Assembly: GCA_024036415.1 (NCBI GenBank)
Contig: JAMWET010003181.1
Coordinates: 124,001 to 188,000, forward strand
From: Prochilodus magdalenae
Taxonomy: Eukaryota > Chordata > Actinopteri > Characiformes > Prochilodontidae
Direction of reading: 5' to 3'
Length of the DNA: 64,000 nucleotides
The notes below the pieces were generated by a model, which saw only the letters and a program-made list of their open reading frames with translations, made no database searches and was not told the DNA's origin. Of the stretch, positions 38,343 to 51,500 are shown piece by piece. The first letter of the stretch is position 1, and the number at the start of each line of letters is the position of its first letter. Made by a program: the position numbers and the translations under genes.

Positions 38343-38645
38343 ATACAGCCCCAATTCCAAAATAGATGCTGTATGAAATGTAATTAACTGTAAATAAAAA
38401 CAGAACCCAATAATTTGCTCATAGATCCATTGTTTATTTACAACAGAACATATCAGATGTTGAAAATGAGACATTTTACCATTTCATGAGATCTATTAGC
38501 TCATTTAGAACATGATGGCAGCAATCTCAAAAAAGTGGGGACGGGTGCAAATCCTGCAAAGAACACTGCTGAGCATCTAAAATCGGACTACGTCAGACAG
38601 GAATGAAATTACACTGTATCAGCTTTTTTGGAATTGGTCTTGTAA
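38343..38645. mobile_element. Teleost MITE with CAGCCCCAATTCC termini
   Basis: The left end is tacagccccaattccaaaat and the right end is ttttttggaattggtcttgt (inverted). The interior (tcaaatgttgaaaatgag-like and ctcaaaaaagtggggacggg stretches) matches a very common fish MITE whose full version is longer. About 300 bp, non-coding. Confidence 0.8.
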
Positions 38646-40835
38646 TTTGTTAGGAAATAGTTTTGTATTAAATTAGAAAAGCACGCAGAGAAGGGGCTTT
38701 TTCGTTTGTGGTCTCAAGACTTTCAGAACCCACTGTACATCACTACTACTTTCTAACACAAGGGACCCTGGCAAAACCTCCCCTGGGACCCTGGCAAAAC
38801 TTGTGCTACATGTTTCTCATTTTTATTTCTAACAGGTTGAAGTTGGCTTCTTATACACCAGCATTTTACTCTGATTTCCTTTATGTGTAGGTACATTTTG
38901 ACCCCTGTACAGGCACCTGAATGTAACTGCTGCACCACTTAAGGAGAACCAGAAAATTTCTAAACGTAGCTCTCGAGGTCTCATTTCTCTCATACGTGCA
39001 GCCTGTACACTGGTGCCTCTGACCATCTGAAGCTGCTTGAATTTGGAAAACATTACTGTAATTCAGGCCGCGGTATCAGCTGCTTCATTAACTGCCCGCG
39101 AGCGAGGCGGCTCCAGACAGTATGGGAGGAAGCAGACCATGTTATGAATGCAGACATTTATCCAGAAGAACATTAGTGAGGCCAGACACTGGATTGTTAT
39201 TCCTCCTCATTCAGACTTTGCAATGGGGATTGTACAATTTGGCAGATAATTCTCACCTAGTTTTCTCAGAATAGACTGTCAGATGGTGAAACAGAATTTA
39301 TCACTCCAGGTCAAGTGCTTCCACTGCTTCAGAGTCCAATGTCGTACGCTTTACACCACTACTGCCAAATCTTGGCATCGGCCACAATGAGCATAGGCTT
39401 CTCTGCAGCTGCTCGGTAGTAAAAGCCTAATTGACGACGCTCCCAACAAACTGCTATTGTGCTGATCTTACTTTTGTAAATTTGGTATTCTACATGCACC
39501 TTAACACTGTGCATTCCCTTTTTCTGGGAGCTTGTGTGGCCTATCACTTCACAGTGAAGGTCTTGCGGCTCTTTGACAATTTTGCTTGACGAGAACTGTC
39601 CTTACTGCTGACCAGGGCAGCTCTAGCAGGGCATAGCAACTTGCTTGTCAATATGACGGTGCACCACATGTGAAATGGAAGACAGTCAATTAAAAAAACT
39701 GGCAACAGAGACACTACTATTTTATTATATCTATAGGATCTATTAATACTGCTGAAACTCTATTCCAGCACTGTCGCACTGCCCTCTGCTTCTGTAGCCT
39801 GCAATGCTGCTCTAACCTATTGCTATACCTATTCCAAATTTTAAGTCACGCCAGTTGCTGTATTCATTCATAACGTTGCCCCTTTTCGCCTGACGGCTGC
39901 TGGCTCCATTTGATATGAATCATGATAAAACCATATCCATTGGTGTTTTCATTACAGATCCCTCCCTTGTACACTGAAGCCATTAGTGCCTGAGGTTGCT
40001 GGGGTAAATAGCTTAAATTAGATGGATCCATCCAATGTATGCTTTATATTCTTTTCTCTTTTTTTTTTTCTTTTCTTTCTTTTTTTAGCTATAGGCTTTC
40101 AGAGCTGTGTTCAGATTTACATTCTGCACGGATGCCTTAAACTTGCAGCACCCTGCATTAGGCTGTCATTAGTACGTGCTAATTCCCAACACAAGCTTTG
40201 TTGGCAACCTTGTATCAAGGGCAGCTAGACTATGTGTGTGCTTACATGAACTAGTTTGTTTTGAAGTAATTACTGAGCCCCTTTTTTCGTGCATTCAATT
40301 CCAACTGATGCACCATGCTGGGATTCATCTCAAGCCCATTTCTGAACCGGTAATTATGAGGAAAGGTAACTTTTGGTAAATTTTCAATTCATGAACATGT
40401 TCTTACCTCATGTGTCAGTGATTGGCACAGGCAGAGTTCATTACTGGGATTTGCCCTCAGAGTGTCAACATTAGATGTCTGCCCCAAGAGACCGAGCGCA
40501 TTTTGGCCTATTATGCTCTCTTTATGTTAACACTGAGAAATTCAGAATAAGGTCCACTTAGGATGTTTATGTGGTGTCATGAGCCAAAAACTCAGTTGAG
40601 TGTGACCATTTTCTGTCTCCTTTTTATCACTTACTCTAGGCTGTTCTTGGCACTGTCTCTGTAAAGCTTGGGCATGTAAATTATGTCTTTTCTTACTGGT
40701 TGCCCTGTATTGTGCCTTATTCAAAAAGCAGGGCTGAACACGCTTTTTAACCATAAATGACTTCACTGTGCACAGGCATAAATAGGAAATTATCTGGAAT
40801 ATATAGTTTTATGCAAAAGTTGGGTACCACCATTA

Positions 40836-41008
40836 CCCGCCTCCCAGCAAGAGTGCCCTGGGTTCTGTTCCCAGCTGGAGGGGTTCAGGGTCTTTTCTGT
40901 GTGGAGTATGCATGTGTGAGTGAATTTGTCTGCCCTGCAATTGACTAAATGGCCTGTCCAGGACATTTCCTGCGTCCCACCCCTTTGAGCTATGGGATAG
41001 GCTCCAGC
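40836..41008 (+). repeat. tRNA-SINE-like fragment
   Basis: Contains cctcccagcaagagtgccct, gggttctgttccc (a decayed B-box context), cttttctgtgtggagtatgc, and the tail gagctatgggataggctcca. These are diverged landmarks of a common fish SINE/DANA-like body. It ends exactly where the reverse Tc1-like element begins. Confidence 0.6.
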
Positions 41009-41708
41009 ACCAAAAGAATAGCTGCACCCAAAAGGACATTTTGGATTGCAGTGCTATTTGAAATGAAGACGGAGGTAACCAGGACTGATAAATGATACAA
41101 ATGAAGACTAAAATGAGCAATATTTATTGAGCTACACATACAGAAGTAGTGTCTCTCAGTATAGCTAACGCAACATTCCAGACATCTCATCATGGAGTTG
41201 TGGAGGTTCCTAATCAGACATCCTATAATAATCCATCCCATGCAGCTGCATTATTCTCACACAGTTGCTGCAGATTTGTAGTACTGGACTGACACCAGGC
41301 CTTCTGGACATCTGTACAATCCTCCTATCACTGTCGTCTCCACAAGACAAAGGCGGGACTCGTCACTGAAGATGACCCTCAGCCTCAGAGTCTCTCACAC
41401 TTTTGCAGTCTATGGCGACATTGACGTAGTGTTGAGGGCATTCGCTGTAATGGGCTGCATGCATGTCATCCTATGTCGTGCAGCCATCTGCCAATGGTGC
41501 TGGCATTGACGGGACGACTCATGGAGTCGTTGCTATTGGGTCAGTCAGGTACAGTGATAAGGCCCGTCCCTGCTTACATTACATGTGCCACTGAGCATGC
41601 AACTTGAATTATTCGCATGTCTGATCATTTCAAGCCTATCCACAAAGTTCCGTTCCTGTCAGTTGATTCCTTCTTGGTGCAACTCTTTGTGCCACGATTC
41701 TTTTGATG
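41009..41708 (-). mobile_element. Tc1/mariner-like deletion element, copy C
   Basis: Read on the minus strand. The inverted ends are recognisable: accaaaagaatagctgcacc at 41009-41028 and the mirror cacgattcttttgatgagga around 41693-41712. The inner sequence carries the catcttcagtgacgagtccc block (transposase FSDESR region) and the CENNAAAWDGL-type end, with the DDE centre deleted. It abuts a SINE-like scrap at 40836-41008, suggesting insertion into or beside that repeat. It has the clearest ends of the five copies. Confidence 0.7.
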
Positions 41709-42924
41709 AGGAGTTGATGTGGAATTTGACCAGGTGCATGCAAATTTGCTGCTTAGTTACGCATGTGAAGCTGCATGAAGTAATGACTGAACAATATATA
41801 CCACATCCATCACAGCCAAGCCTTTGTTTAAGCATGGTGAAGAAATATTGGTTGGAGTAGTCCCAGAACAAGTACACACACACAAAACGGAGAGGGCACA
41901 AATGGAGGTGACGGCTGTGGCAATTTACAGCCTATGTGGGAGATCTTCATGAACACAAACGCTCGTATATTCATACTGCGCTTCATGCTTCCTGTTCATC
42001 ACCCCCTCTCCGTTAAAGCTGATTCCGGGTAGTCTGCACTGTGACTTTTACAGCTCAGAGTTGGACTTTTTTAGACCCACTTTGACTTTCAGCACACTCA
42101 CCTTGACTAAGCTAACACTGGCCTCTAACTATGCTTTCTGCTACAGAGTGGAGATGACATTACAAGAGCTTCCAGGCACTCTTTGAGCTTCTCTGTGGGG
42201 TTGGTTGGGAAAATCTTGGCAGGCTTTGTAGGGGCTACACCACAGAATACCACGTGGAGGTCAGGCTGCTGTACAGGTGAAGGTTTTCTATCCTTTGAAG
42301 CACTGCTGACGAAAAATCCTTTAAATGGCTTTCAGGTCTATCTGTGCCTTCATGCTTTATTTATAAATATTAGCTTTCTTGAGACTGCAGAAATGGTTCT
42401 GAGCACCAGTATCATCAGACAGTGTGAGATGCAAGTACAGAACAGTCAGCAAAAAAAAAAATAAAAAAAACAGGGAAGGAGCTTTTTTTTCTTAGATGCC
42501 TCTACATGTGTAGTGCAAGACAAAGAGAATTTGATTATTTGAATGCATCTCAGAAGTACACCTCAGAAAATTGGCATCCCGCTTGAACAGTACGCGCGTG
42601 TTGTATATCATCCTCTCACACACAGAAGAGCAGAATATGCTTTGAACAAAAGCACAAGGAAAAGGTCACCCCTGAATACTTCCTGCAGTCGGATGGGGGG
42701 AACAGAGAGGGAAAGAAGTTCATCCTCCAAGCGAGGTTTACTTTCTGCTCTGGGAAGTTTGCACACTGCCGTCATGGTGGGATGTGCGTGTTCCTCAGAG
42801 GCTTAGTGAGAATACACTACCTGCTGCGATTGTTATTGTTCAAATTCCCTGGTTATCTCCCCATTTCCATATTTTCAGGATTTCAAATCGTGGCTGTATC
42901 CAGGGATTAGCCAAAGTCTGTCTT

Positions 42925-43444
42925 CTAGTGGAACTCTCTCTCTTTCTCCTTCTCTTGTTTTTTTTGTTTTCTGCGCCCACCACCTCTCTCACACTTGCCT
43001 CTGCTTTCTCTTGTGTCATGATATTTCTTTACCCGCCTCTCTCTCTTTTGGTCTCTCTCATGACTCTCATGTTCTTGTTTCCAGTACTCACATTTTTGCT
43101 GTCTCTCTCTTTCCATCTCTCTTCCACACTCTGTCTCTCCCTTACTCCCTCTCTCTCCCTCTTCGTCTTACTGATTTTCTCTTTTTTTCGCCACTTTTCT
43201 TTTTCTCTTCCTCTCTGCCCCTGTCTCTCTTATTCTCTCATCATCTCAGTCTTTCTCCTTTTCTGCTTTCTCTTTTATAAAGCAGCTTTGTGTTCTTAAT
43301 TTTTTTCTGAACTTACATTTATCTTTTTCCTTCTGTCTGTCTCTCTGTTCTTCTTGAACATTTTTTTCTTTTTCTCATTTGCTTTCTCTCTCTATCTCTC
43401 TCTCTCGCTCTTTCTCTCTCGCTCTCTCTCTCTCTCTTGCTCTT

Positions 43445-43489
<45 letters not shown>

Positions 43490-43520
43490 CTCTCTATCTC
43501 TCTCTCTCTCGCTCTCTCTT
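42925..43520. repeat. CT-rich low-complexity tract
   Basis: Pyrimidine-rich sequence grading into (CT)n at 43385-43520, with a C8 run after it. Long open frames here are compositional. Confidence 0.9.
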
Positions 43521-43720
43521 CCCCCCCCGACACATCTCAACTAGTTAATCATAAGCATGTGTAGCAGTGCATAGCAGTGTATGGCAGTGTATGCCTGGCG
43601 CGCAGTTCACTTATTGTTTGATGCTTCTTTAACAGCTAGCTAATGTATTTCATTAGAAAGCTCTGTCACTCCCTGTCCGTTCCACTTCGTCCGGTCATTC
43701 GCTTTTATCCACCCCCCCCC

Positions 43721-43724
43721 TCTC

Positions 43725-43814
<90 letters not shown>

Positions 43815-43826
43815 TCTCTCTCTGTG

Positions 43827-43914
<88 letters not shown>

Positions 43915-43964
43915 TCTCTGTCTGTCTCTCTCTTTCTCTCTCTCTCTCTGTCTCTCTCTTTCTC

Positions 43965-44016
<52 letters not shown>
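43721..44016. repeat. (CT)n array, about 300 bp
   Basis: Nearly pure CT dinucleotides with scattered TGT interruptions, preceded by a run of C. The minus-strand frames rich in Arg-Glu are artefacts. Confidence 0.97.
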
Positions 44017-44018
<2 letters not shown>

Positions 44019-45140
44019 CAAACAGCACACTTCATCACCATTGTTTTTGTTTCCATTCTCTCACTCGTCAAAGCGGCTCTTCGCCCCCTCAGAATTCAAT
44101 TACCCAACTGTTGTTTTATGATGTTGTCTTGTCAGCTGATGACGGATTCATTATCTCATCACTCCGCTTGACAAGGCTGTCGCCTCTCTCCTTTTTCTTT
44201 CTCTTTTTATTCCTCCGTTCACGTTCTGTGTGCAAATGTATCCCCCAATTCCTCCCCTCTGATCTCCTTTGCTTTCTCCTCTCTCTCTTGCCTCCTCGTG
44301 AGCTGAGCTTACTGGGTGAGGTCATCGTGCCCTTCAAACTTCTGGAAGCTTCATCGGTCTTATGAAGGTTTTTATGGCTGGAGTTGCCTTTGCAGTTGTA
44401 TTCTAGGGAGGGTTTATGTATGGCAGGATTTGAAAGACTAATTAATGCAGTCAATCTGTAAATACAGATATGAGAGGGACTTTAATTTGACCATGTAATG
44501 GCTGATGGGTGATATTTCAAATCCCCACCTTTTATATGGTAATCATTGTGCTGCATGGCACTCTATTAAAAAGCTTCTGAGCTGCATCAGTATTTATCTT
44601 CTCAAACCTGGTCATTAAAGTCCAGCTACCACAGTGGGTGTTGCGGTTTACATCTTGGCAAAGTTGGAGGGCAGAAGGTGGGTCAAAACTGGAGCTGTTT
44701 AATTCCTCTTCTTTAGCCCCCTCCCCCCCAGACAAGGTTGCCTTTTCCATTATTCAATCTTTTCTTTTTTTTCCACCTTTTTCATAGCGCTGCTGTTGTC
44801 GTCGGCGTCTCCCTCTTTTTCTTTCAGAAATGTTTGGAATATAGATCATTGAATTAATTTTGCATTCATTTGTTTGTATGAAAGCGAATCACACAAAGTC
44901 GTGGGAATAGATTCTGAAGATACACGCTTCCCTCTCCCATGGATGCATGTTGAATCAGCGCTTTGAAGTTTGCTGTTGAGAAAAGGGCAATGCTGTTTTG
45001 GTGAAGAGAGTCACTAACACTATCACAGTTCTGCAGTACCAAATTGGGTTTACTTGACTACATGTAAATGTTTTTCACTATATTAACAATAAATCTAGAG
45101 GCTATTCCTTAAATACACAATTAGCCAAAAATAAATCGTG

Positions 45141-45258
<118 letters not shown>

Positions 45259-45424
45259 TGGTAGTCTTGTATAGTAATGGTCTTGTTTAGAAGTATTATT
45301 CTGTTAGCTAAATTTCTGTTGGAGGTATTTCTGAGAAGATTAGGTATGAGAATTCATCCACTTCATAGGTAAATGAAAAATGAATTTCCTAGACTGAGGT
45401 AGCGGAAAATTACTAAAAGATATA

Positions 45425-46010
45425 GAGATGAAGATAAAATGGGATTCCTAACCATGCAAGACCTGGTAGACCGCCCAAACTGTCACCATCAGATAAACAG
45501 CATGTGGAGGAGAAATTGTAAGATGGAACAAACCATCAAATTCATACCCCAATCAACAGGGGGCAACATGACACCAGGGACCACAATCTTTCATCCTTCT
45601 TCGGTTCTTACCAGTCTGGAAGAAACATTGTGAGTTATTTAAATGCTTGATTCTCTTCTGTAACTGACTTTTTGCTGCACTTGCCAAGAGCTTCAATCAG
45701 TGTTGTGCTACTGTTCCTTTCATTGGTTAATAGTAATTAGGTCATAGGTTTAATAATCAAACCTGGAGCAGAACCTGTGGGGGTTTCTTTAGCTAAATCT
45801 TACATCATTTCTGTTTTTAAACTTAAATATTTAAGAAAAAGAGAGAGAAAATCAAGCTTCATAAATTAACCATTTACCATTTGTTTGTTTCTCCCTCCAT
45901 TGTGAGAAGACAACTCAATACTATGGATCTATAAGGATTTGTAGCCGGTGAGAAACTCTAACTGGAAAAAAAGCAGATGGACAAAAAAGGATAACCTTTG
46001 CAAATGAAAG
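45425..46010 (+). mobile_element. Second-family Tc1 transposase relic
   Basis: Begins with atgcaagacctggtagaccg, shared with the copies near 32.7 and 61.4 kb. One frame gives DLVDRPNCHHQINSMWRR; a shifted frame gives a GRPPKLSPSDKQHVERKL-like reading, matching the HTH/GRPR region of Tc1-like transposases. After an unrelated interval (about 45610-45890) the RRQLNTM-type segment and a KRITFANE-like segment follow. Many stops; inactive. Confidence 0.55.
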
Positions 46011-46764
46011 TAGCTGTGTTCTCAGAACTGCTTTTTCTATCAAGTCATGTTTAGCCATCTCACAGACAGCAGCATGTGTGTATGTCTTCTGCTTGAAAAG
46101 CATCCCAGGTTTCTTCTGATAAAGCCGCTCTAGAGAATGCCAAAATAGGAAAATGATAGTTGCTTGAAGAAAAGGGGAGCTACTTTGGTAATGGATTTTT
46201 CTGGTATTTACGTCATTCCTAAAGGTTCCTAAACAGCTTAGAGGTACAGTTATACCTTTAATTTGCTTGAGGTCTTTATTATCTCTGAAGGTTCTTTCAA
46301 ACTTTCACGCTTGCACATGTATTGAAAGATTCTTGAACCAAAAGTGGTTCTTCTTAAAAAAGAGCTCTTTTGACTTGAATCATATTCTAAACTGAACTGG
46401 ATACACTCTATATATGTTTAAACAGTAGCTTTGTCCAAATGTTGGGCTGGTAGTAGTTAAGTACTTGTTTGTTATTTACCTTCTAAGGACAAAGACTGAA
46501 GGGTCTTCTTGGATTTGTTCAGATGATCTGAATCTGTGTGTACCCTGCTTTTTATCTAGAACTAAACAGATGCAGTTTGCTGTTTTCCTCCACATGTAGC
46601 TCTATGTATTCGTGTCTCTTATCTGTAAGAAGAGATATAAATATTGCGTGTTTGTCCCCAAACTTTTCACTTTACAACTTCACTCTTTTTAAAGCGTTCA
46701 TGCTGCCCACACGAGAACGTGCACTTTTGACCTGAACACAGTCTCCCCCTCTGGGCCTTTGCAG

Positions 46765-46949
46765 GTAACGAATTTGGCCATCCGGAGTGGCTAGACTTCC
46801 CTCGCGTGGGGAACAATGAGAGCTACCACTACGCCCGCCGGCAGTTCAACCTGGTGGACATGGATCACCTGCGCTACAGCCAACTCTACGCCTTCGACCG
46901 GGACATGAACCGCACCGAGGACAAATACGGCTGGCTGGCGGCACCCCCG
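46765..46949 (+). CDS. gbe1: GBE1 exon 13: [12 protein letters not shown] to YGWLAAPP
   Basis: This 185-nt exon begins with two bases that complete the Gly opened by exon 12 and ends in phase 0, covering residues 540-601. It reads [17 protein letters not shown], then [16 protein letters not shown], then [18 protein letters not shown] and [23 protein letters not shown] is diagnostic for branching enzymes and marks the end of the catalytic barrel. R565 (46839-46841), mutated in human disease, is conserved. At the position of human K554 this protein has Val (46806-46808), where I expect Lys or Glu in most eukaryotic homologues. The exon is markedly GC-richer than its introns. Confidence 0.96.
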
Positions 46950-47929
46950 GTGAGAGACTAATCACTCTCAGCTTTCTCTGTATTCCCTTTACGGCTCCCT
47001 TCTTCTGCTGTATCTCTAAAGCTCTCTCACTCTCTCATCTCAGCTCCTTTACACCTTTTTCCTTTTCTTTATTGCACCTTTGACTCTGTTTTAAGTGCAC
47101 TACTATTCAAAAGTTTGGAATGACTATCATTTTTATTTTATTCAGTAATAATTTTTAGTTTGTTACTAAGTATTAGACATGATATAGAAAAAAAACATTT
47201 TAGATCTATTTTTAGATTATTATATTAGATTAATATATTTATATCCTAGATATGATTTGGTCATGCTTACCTGAAGACCATATTCATAACACAAGCATTG
47301 AGTAACATGCGTTTATGAAGCAATGTTTGAACAGTTGTGAACAGATAATGCCTATAATTGCTTTAATCCTGTAAAGGACCTTGAGCTAATATGATAGATA
47401 TTTAGTTTTTTTTTTAGAACACTGTAAGGAAAGGGAATTCACAAATGATTGAATACAAAAGCGGAGGCCTGGTTAAGAACATTTATATATTGGTTCTGTA
47501 GAAGATTTTGCATAGCTCAACCTCAGTAATTTTGTGGATATGTTCTCCTACAGATAGATATAGATATATATATATACTCCTGTAAAAGTACAGATTTCCT
47601 TAATAAAAGAAAATCTATGTTTGTATTTCTAATTGAGTGCTAAAGTATGAGTATCTATTAAAAGTTTAAAAAAGGTATAATATCTCATGTCTGCAGTTGC
47701 ACAGGTCTCCTTAATACAAACTGATTGCTTGTACTTTAACTCAGATAGAAATGAATAGAATTAATTAGTCCTCTGCTTTATGGGTTACTTTATTTTGAAA
47801 TGATCCATCATAGAACGTGTTAGATAGAAGTAATAAAGTTGAATAAATGTCTGTAACTTCTGTTTAAAGACTCTGGGAACCTAAATCTGTGTTTTCTTGC
47901 AAATTACTTAATTTAATTTACTTTAATTA

Positions 47930-48063
47930 ACTTTATTCGTCCAGTAAACAGCACATAAAAGCTGGACAAAAATGTAGTTCTGTATGAGTGATGGAGCAGG
48001 CTAGGAGTGTTGGACAGAGAGCTATCAATCAAGCTGCTCTTTAGCCACGCCCACACATGATTC
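47930..48063 (+). repeat. Unclassified repeat, copy 1
   Basis: Contains gctggacaa, gtgttggacagagagctatc and aatcaagctgct with tagccacgcccacaca, all repeated in the same order at 48466-48580. Not recognised as a named family. Confidence 0.6.
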
Positions 48064-48465
48064 GAGGGAACCTAAATCTGTGTTATCTTTCTGATTAGTT
48101 ATTGCAGGCTATCAGTAATCATGTACTAAGTATAGTCTTTTAATAATGTTCCAATGACCATTAAACAATTTCTCTCCTCTTATTGTAAACTGGGAGGTCC
48201 TGATCTTGGGGAATGTCAGAGTCAGAGAAACATGGCAGTCTAATGCTAACCAGCATAACCAAAAGCTGGCAAGTTACACCACCCTGCTGAAGCTGACTGT
48301 AGCCAGTTTATTCCTTTATCCATAGACCAGCATTGTTCATTAATTTGCTCCTTCATTTGTGTGTGGGTATGTCTGTCCATTTGTTCATTTCCCCATCTGC
48401 ATGTCTGGTCATCTGTCTCTTTGCACATTGCTCCTTCCGTCCATCTGTATCTGTTCGTATGTGAT

Positions 48466-48580
48466 GTGACTTTATTCCTCCATTTAACGTCACATACAAG
48501 CTGGACAATGATTTTGAGGGATGGAGTGTTGGACAGAGAGCTATCAATCAAGTTGCTCATTAGCCACACCCACACAGATC
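48466..48580 (+). repeat. Unclassified repeat, copy 2
   Basis: Direct copy of the 47930 repeat with a shorter middle part; the gtgttggacagagagctatc block is identical. Confidence 0.6.
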
Positions 48581-51500
48581 TCATCAGTTTAATTAGTGTT
48601 TTTTGAAGCTGTGTTTTATCATATTTACATTTTTTTTTTTTTCATATATATCCCAAGCTTAGCTGGAGTAATACTACACTGATCCTTGGGACGCATGTCA
48701 ATCAATGTCATTTACAATGTCATCATGTTACTTATTATCCTTTTTTTATTTTTATTTCTTTTACATTTATTTTATTTCTTCTACAGATCAGTTCATCATT
48801 CTGGAATCTAAATGACTGAAATTTGAAGTAGAAGTTATGAATCCCATGAAGTTTAGACTACCAGCAGCTGCAACTAACTTTGTATAACAGAAGTCTGGGA
48901 ATTCCATCCAAAACTTTTGAATAGCAGTATGACAAATGCAATGTCATAAAAATAGCACAAATTTTCTCCCACACTCTTCCCAACTCTCTGCTGCCTTCTT
49001 TTGAAGCTCTCTTCCTCTCAGTCCCCCTCTATCTCCCTTCTGCCATTCTGTTGCGTCTCTGCTCCTCTTTCTTTCAGCTGTGTGCTGCACTTAGTCTTCG
49101 ACATCATTGCAAATGGTATTCCATTCATTTTGCCCAAAGAAATCAATTTCATACGTTGCAAACAAAGCAGGCACCATTCCAATCGTTCCTTTTTATTTAT
49201 TTTGCCACCGTGTTTCTCCGCTGCGTGATAACGGTCCCTAACCAGCCAGAACTCGGGTCGCTTTCGGAACGTAACCCACCGCAGCATACAGAGAGACACA
49301 TTTAGCTCTGGGCGTAGCGGCGTACAGTAATTCAGGTCTCGTTCCGTCTCCCACCCCTGTGACTCATATTTGAGTAGTGCGGAGCAATGGAGAAGAGGGA
49401 GAGGAGAAGGTATCTGGGATGGAGAGAGCGTCTTAGCCTCTCTGCTCGCTGCTTACTTGCTCAGTCTGCAGCAAATGGGATCATAAAAACGAAGAGCGCG
49501 AGACTGAATTGGCCGGATTAGGAGCCAGGCTCTGTAATTGATTCACTAACACTTTCTTGCTTCCCCGTATGATCCAGGGTGCAGATTACACTCAGCTTCA
49601 CCTTCGTCTGTGGAGTACAGTGACCTTGAGGCCTTGCAGGAGTGCAGATGGTAATTGTTGCTGAGTGCATCAGCAGGAAAATGTGTTCCTCAAGGCTCTT
49701 TTCCCTTTTTCCTTTTTTTTTTTTATTTTTTTTTTTTTTTAAATTACTTAGTTTTATGAGTTCCAGTGCACAGTCTTGCTTGGTGTGTAGCTGTTTGAAC
49801 TTTTTCATAGGTGATTAGAACTATTAACACTTGAAGGCTATACGACTCCTACATAAGCCTTTCAGTACAACTAGCAAACCTTAATAAAAGCCTGTTTCTA
49901 TAATGTGCTGTGTCGTAATGTGACCTGATGTGTGCACAAATTTGATACTTAACATCTTTGTTGACAAACGTAGTCAATATCTTGACTTTCAGGTCAAGTG
50001 GTCTTTACAGTCCACTGGCACATTGGAACGAAATGTTATTCTTGAGGCCTTATCTGTGTGGGCAAGATTATGCCAGATGTCATTTAAAGCTCACATATTT
50101 CAATTGACCAACTCGCCGAAGAAGAGAATAAAATGGAACTTTACAAATATATATATTTATAAAACTTTACAAAAACAAGAAATAAAGCTGAAGTGAAATA
50201 AAATATAATAAAATGATTAAATAAACATGAAAATATAAAACAATAGGAATAATAAAAGACAAAAAAATAAATAAATAAATAAATAATAACAATTTAATAT
50301 TTAATTTTTAAAATAATAATTTTACCATAAAAAATGTTGTTACCCTGACTTATAATTGGGGATCTTTGTCATTGCCACTCCATACCCAGAATGCCTGCTA
50401 TAGCACTATCTAACGATCTTACGAGAAGGCACTATCTAACGAGAAGGCACAAGCCCTTTAGCCAGAGCTGCATAATGCCTTGTGACACCACATCATACAC
50501 TAACAGTGGTTGGTCTAGCTAGCTGTAAAAAGAAGCTAGTACAAGTATCAAGCCTTCAGCTTATCAACAAATGCATGTGTACATGAGGGGACTATACTCA
50601 GTAACTGCAGAGTCTTAAGAGCAAAACTACCAAAGCTTACAGTGAAGTGTTGGAGGCTCGGTAACACTTCTATTAAAAGTACTGTCCACAGGGCTGATTG
50701 ACCTCTACTAAAGTCTTTAACAACATAGCAACAGGAATAATCCTACAGAAACAAGCATTTGTCATGATGTGCATTCATTTTAGCCCAAAAAGTGGCATTA
50801 CAAACTGACCTCATAACATAACCACCATAAGGACTATAACGGTCTCCAGCTGTGATCTTCTTTAGAGCACTCTGGGTAACATAAGCAGAGGCCCTATCAC
50901 TAATACAATCATGACATATGGAAGATGAACCGTTTGGTGGTAAGAGAAGGGGGTTTAAATGCATTAGCAGACCTGTGAAGTTGCTACACTTTGACTAAGA
51001 TTCCCTTGGACTCTTTCCAGGTCCTTAGATTCCTCTTAAGTCCTGACTTAGGTGTGGGCCACTGTGTGTGAAAGATCCAACTATGCAGCTGGATTGTTGC
51101 AGGTGGCAAACTGGCCAGCAACTTCACATGCTTCAACCAGCATCACATGGACATGTATAAATGTTGTCAACGGAGGTCTACAGGCTTCTGCAGTCTGAAA
51201 CATCTCTCTTCCACCTCATCTCCTCCTCTTTCCTCTGTACCACGGAGTCAGTTATTGCATTTTCACCTTATCCCTGATCTGCAAGGCCCTTATACACACA
51301 GTTTCCAGACCACCCTCTCCACCAGTACGTGTTCCACCTTTATTCAGGTCGTAGGAACACAAATTACCCTTATATAGAAATGAGTTTTGTCCCCGTCATA
51401 AACCAGCATGAACGGCGTGTTTATCCATGTATCCATTTTGCTTCTAATCCCTGTAATCCTCTTTGCATGTCTGTGTACTGTTTGTATTGTATGTTCTATA

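Noticed and set aside
40850..40880. Possible tRNA gene from a B-box-like motif
   Set aside because: No paired acceptor, D or anticodon arms; it fits a decayed SINE instead.
42784..43299. 171-aa Leu/Phe/Ser-rich frame resembling a membrane protein
   Set aside because: Produced by a CT-rich low-complexity tract; it has no start context, splice structure or homology.
43640..44171. Frames of 107-143 aa made of Arg-Glu or Ser-Leu repeats
   Set aside because: Translation of a (CT)n/(GA)n array; no gene.
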